Source: Desulfobacterales bacterium (GTDB lineage: Bacteria > Desulfobacterota > DSM-4660 > Desulfatiglandales > Desulfatiglandaceae). From it: 7,234 nucleotides of DNA. The DNA lies in assembly GCA_027061865.1 (NCBI GenBank), contig JAMOVZ010000356.1, forward strand, positions 1 to 7,234. Reading direction: 5' to 3'. The notes under the pieces are model-generated. The model was not told the DNA's origin. It saw nothing but the letters and a program-made list of their open reading frames with translations, and ran no database searches. How positions within the stretch are numbered: position 1 is the stretch's first letter; every line of letters starts with the position of its first letter. Of the stretch, positions 5,577 to 7,234 are shown one piece after another. The position numbers and the translations under genes are program-made.

Positions 5577-6591
5577 CTCGCTTTCTCCTTTTCCGTGCCA
5601 GTTCCCTCTTGTCTTCCACCTTGTCAAATTCATCTACTATCTCTCTTCCTATGATCTCTTCCAGGATGTCTTCAAGCGTAACCAGGCCCGAAATCCCCCC
5701 GTATTCGTCCAGCACGATGAAAATGTGCTGGCGCCTTTCCAAGAATTCCATGAGCACCGAATCCAGCGAGGCGGATTCCACTACAAAGTGTATGGGACGC
5801 ATGAGCTCTGTGAGCCTCATGTCTCCCTTACCCTCAGCCAGATGCATAAAAATTTCACGGGTCAGCACGAACCCCACCACATCTTCTTCATCTTTGTCAT
5901 ATATGGGTATCCTGCTGTGCTCTTTTATTGCCTGGACCTTTGCTGCCTCTTTAATGGTAAGATGCTCGCTGAGGGTAACCATCACGGTCCGAGGGGTCAT
6001 GACATCCTTCACGGTCTTGTGTTGAAGCTGCAGTATGCTTTCTATGGCCCGTTCTTGGTATGGTTTGATCTGGCCTGAACGAAGGCTCAGGCTAGCCATA
6101 ATCCTCAGCTCGTCAGGGGTGACCACCTCTTTGCCTTTGCCCCTGGAAATCGCCCTTGTGATGATATTAGTAAGCCAGATGGCAGGGGCCATTAGCCACA
6201 CCAATCCCCTGAGGGTATAGGCCACGACCCCTAAAAGCTGCCTCCCGTAAACCACTCCTGCTGTCTTGGGAATAATCTCGGAGAACAACAAAATGGCCAA
6301 TGTAAAAAAGAGGGAAAAATAGGGGAGGCAGTCATGGCCGAAGACCGAACTGGCAGCCGAACCTGCAAATGCAGCTCCGGCAGTATTGGCAATGGTATTG
6401 AGAGATAATATCGCTGCTATGGGACGCTCAATAGTCTCTCTCAAAGATTTAAAGATTGCTGCCCCCCTTCTTCCTTTTTCAGTGAGTGACTCCACATAGC
6501 GGGTTGGAACCGAGTAGAGCACCGCCTCCATTAATGAGCAGGCAGATGAGATGAGGATGGCACAGCTCACTGCTATGACCAATTCTGTCAT
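5560..6591 (-). CDS. CNNM (DUF21) membrane protein with CBS pair
   Basis: This is a 343-residue inner-membrane protein of the CNNM/CorC family (often named hemolysin-like). The DUF21 domain spans about residues 1-150 with hydrophobic segments near 3-25, 57-80, 92-110 and 118-145, and the family motifs SLNTIANT (63-70) and FSEIIPKT (103-110). Two CBS domains follow: the first around VMTPRTVMVTLSE to SRIPIYDKDEEDVVGFVLTREI (198-247), the second around MRPIHFV to the signature DEYGGISGLVTLEDILEEII (264-314). CBS pairs in this family bind adenine nucleotides, and relatives are implicated in magnesium or cobalt export. The usual C-terminal CorC_HlyC domain is absent; after EIVDEFD the protein ends in a strongly basic tail (KRELARKRRKR). 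The start overlaps the mobA stop by four bases (ATGA), showing coupling. The ion transported cannot be told from sequence. Confidence 0.88.
   Translation of the reverse strand: MTELVIAVSCAILISSACSLMEAVLYSVPTRYVESLTEKGRRGAAIFKSLRETIERPIAAILSLNTIANTAGAAFAGSAASSVFGHDCLPYFSLFFTLAILLFSEIIPKTAGVVYGRQLLGVVAYTLRGLVWLMAPAIWLTNIITRAISRGKGKEVVTPDELRIMASLSLRSGQIKPYQERAIESILQLQHKTVKDVMTPRTVMVTLSEHLTIKEAAKVQAIKEHSRIPIYDKDEEDVVGFVLTREIFMHLAEGKGDMRLTELMRPIHFVVESASLDSVLMEFLERRQHIFIVLDEYGGISGLVTLEDILEEIIGREIVDEFDKVEDKRELARKRRKRVVPRY
5585..5590 (-). promoter_or_regulatory. Ribosome binding site supporting a TTG start
   Basis: On the minus strand AAGGAG is followed by eight bases and then TTG at 5576. It lies inside the last codons of the CNNM gene. 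No comparable site precedes the in-frame ATG at 5633. Confidence 0.5.
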
Positions 6592-7211
6592 AATTTTTCT
6601 AGCCTCCGTAGATCTTCGGGCGTATTCACATTATTAAAGCATAAAAGCCTTGGATCAAACCGCCTGATCTCCTCTTCCGTTATGTAAAGGACCCTGACCT
6701 GGTTTAAAAAACTGGACACCTTGTACTCACCCTCCTCTATGATCCTCTCTATCTGTGCGATGCACCCCTTGCCGTAATAGGCGTGAAGAGGCTCCACATA
6801 GTCGCCCACCTTGGGCATCACCACATCGTAGCCGGAGGATCTTTCCACTATGTACCTGATAAGCCCTTGGTTCAGCAATGGAACGTCGCATCCCACAAAA
6901 AAGCCCCCCCTTTGCCCCATCATCTTAAGGGCCGTGTAAATTCCTCCTACTGGGCCAAGGCCCTTGATAAGGTCTTCGTACATGGGGAAACCCAGGTAAG
7001 CATATTCCTCGCGGCTATTGGTGATTATGTAAATATGAAGAAATGTGGAGCCAATTACTTTGAGGATTCGTTCTATCAGCGGAATACCGCCCAGGCGGGC
7101 AAAGGCCTTATTCGAGCCGTAGCGCCTTGATTTTCCACCGGCCAGCACCACGCCTGCCACGTCTTGGATTTTTCGAGCGGGGCAATCAGTATCCGGTAAT
7201 TCTGCGGACAT
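6588..7211 (-). CDS. mobA: Molybdenum cofactor guanylyltransferase MobA
   Basis: This protein of 207 residues is a GT-A-fold nucleotidyltransferase. Motifs in order: VVLAGGKSRRYGSNKA (about 21-36) binds GTP, with the lysine of NKA conserved; GLGPVGGI is the guanine-contacting loop; FFVGCDVPLL carries the metal-binding aspartate; EPLHAYY and FNNVNTPEDL are typical of the MobA C-terminal half. MobA transfers GMP to molybdopterin-bound molybdenum, giving the guanine dinucleotide cofactor used by formate dehydrogenases and other DMSO-reductase-family enzymes. The ATG at 7211 has no clear ribosome binding site and the frame stays open to the window edge without another start codon, so a start outside the window is possible. 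The N-terminal 20 residues before the GTP loop are slightly longer than usual. It is the first visible gene of a minus-strand operon with the CNNM protein and the cysteine-rich protein. Confidence 0.92.
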   Translation of the reverse strand: MSAELPDTDCPARKIQDVAGVVLAGGKSRRYGSNKAFARLGGIPLIERILKVIGSTFLHIYIITNSREEYAYLGFPMYEDLIKGLGPVGGIYTALKMMGQRGGFFVGCDVPLLNQGLIRYIVERSSGYDVVMPKVGDYVEPLHAYYGKGCIAQIERIIEEGEYKVSSFLNQVRVLYITEEEIRRFDPRLLCFNNVNTPEDLRRLEKL

Positions 7212-7234
7212 GGGTATAGATTCGGTTAGTGGTT

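Noticed and set aside
5577..5633. ATG start for the cysteine-rich protein
   Set aside because: Lies wholly inside the CNNM C-terminal coding region, lacks a ribosome binding site, and adds residues that look like an out-of-frame reading of that gene.
5151..5654. + strand open frame of 167 residues
   Set aside because: Antisense to the cysteine-rich protein, whose cysteine motifs and coupled start make it the better reading.

Overview
The window looks like chromosomal DNA of a sulfate-reducing-type deltaproteobacterium (Desulfobacterota). The basis is protein resemblance recalled from memory: a HEAT-repeat protein like Desulfovibrio DVU0298, a stand-alone RapZ C-terminal domain, a PAS fragment with the CxxxCPL loop common in deltaproteobacterial sensors, and a MobA/CNNM pair. 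Base composition is slightly GC-rich and even. I see no transposase, integrase, phage gene, CRISPR array, tRNA or rRNA. The genus cannot be fixed from this window.

Left block (2-1176, + strand): the C-terminal end of a TPR protein whose start lies outside the window, then five bases later a HEAT-repeat protein. Both are helical-repeat scaffolds. Next is a stretch of about 500 bases with no intact + strand gene (1177-1681). It holds a decayed minus-strand PAS-domain gene (1197-1545) with one apparent frameshift. Its start region overlaps a GC-rich hairpin that, read on the + strand, looks like a terminator. A possible promoter for the next operon follows.

Central block (1682-4730, + strand): three tightly packed genes, namely a RapZ C-terminal-domain protein without the P-loop half, a left-handed beta-helix protein resembling the acetyltransferase half of GlmU with a long helical tail, and phosphoglucosamine mutase GlmM. 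The last two overlap by ATGA. GlmM makes glucosamine-1-P from glucosamine-6-P, and GlmU-type acetyltransferases act on glucosamine-1-P. In E. coli the RapZ C-terminal domain is the glucosamine-6-P sensor. The operon therefore reads as an amino-sugar (UDP-GlcNAc precursor) module with a possible built-in sensor, and it is the most interesting part of the window.

Right block (7211-4719, minus strand): mobA (molybdenum cofactor guanylyltransferase), a CNNM/DUF21-CBS membrane protein coupled to it by an ATGA overlap, and an unrecognised cysteine-rich protein that probably starts at a TTG inside the end of the CNNM gene. The minus operon ends convergently on glmM, with 12 bp shared between the two coding ends and no visible terminator between them.
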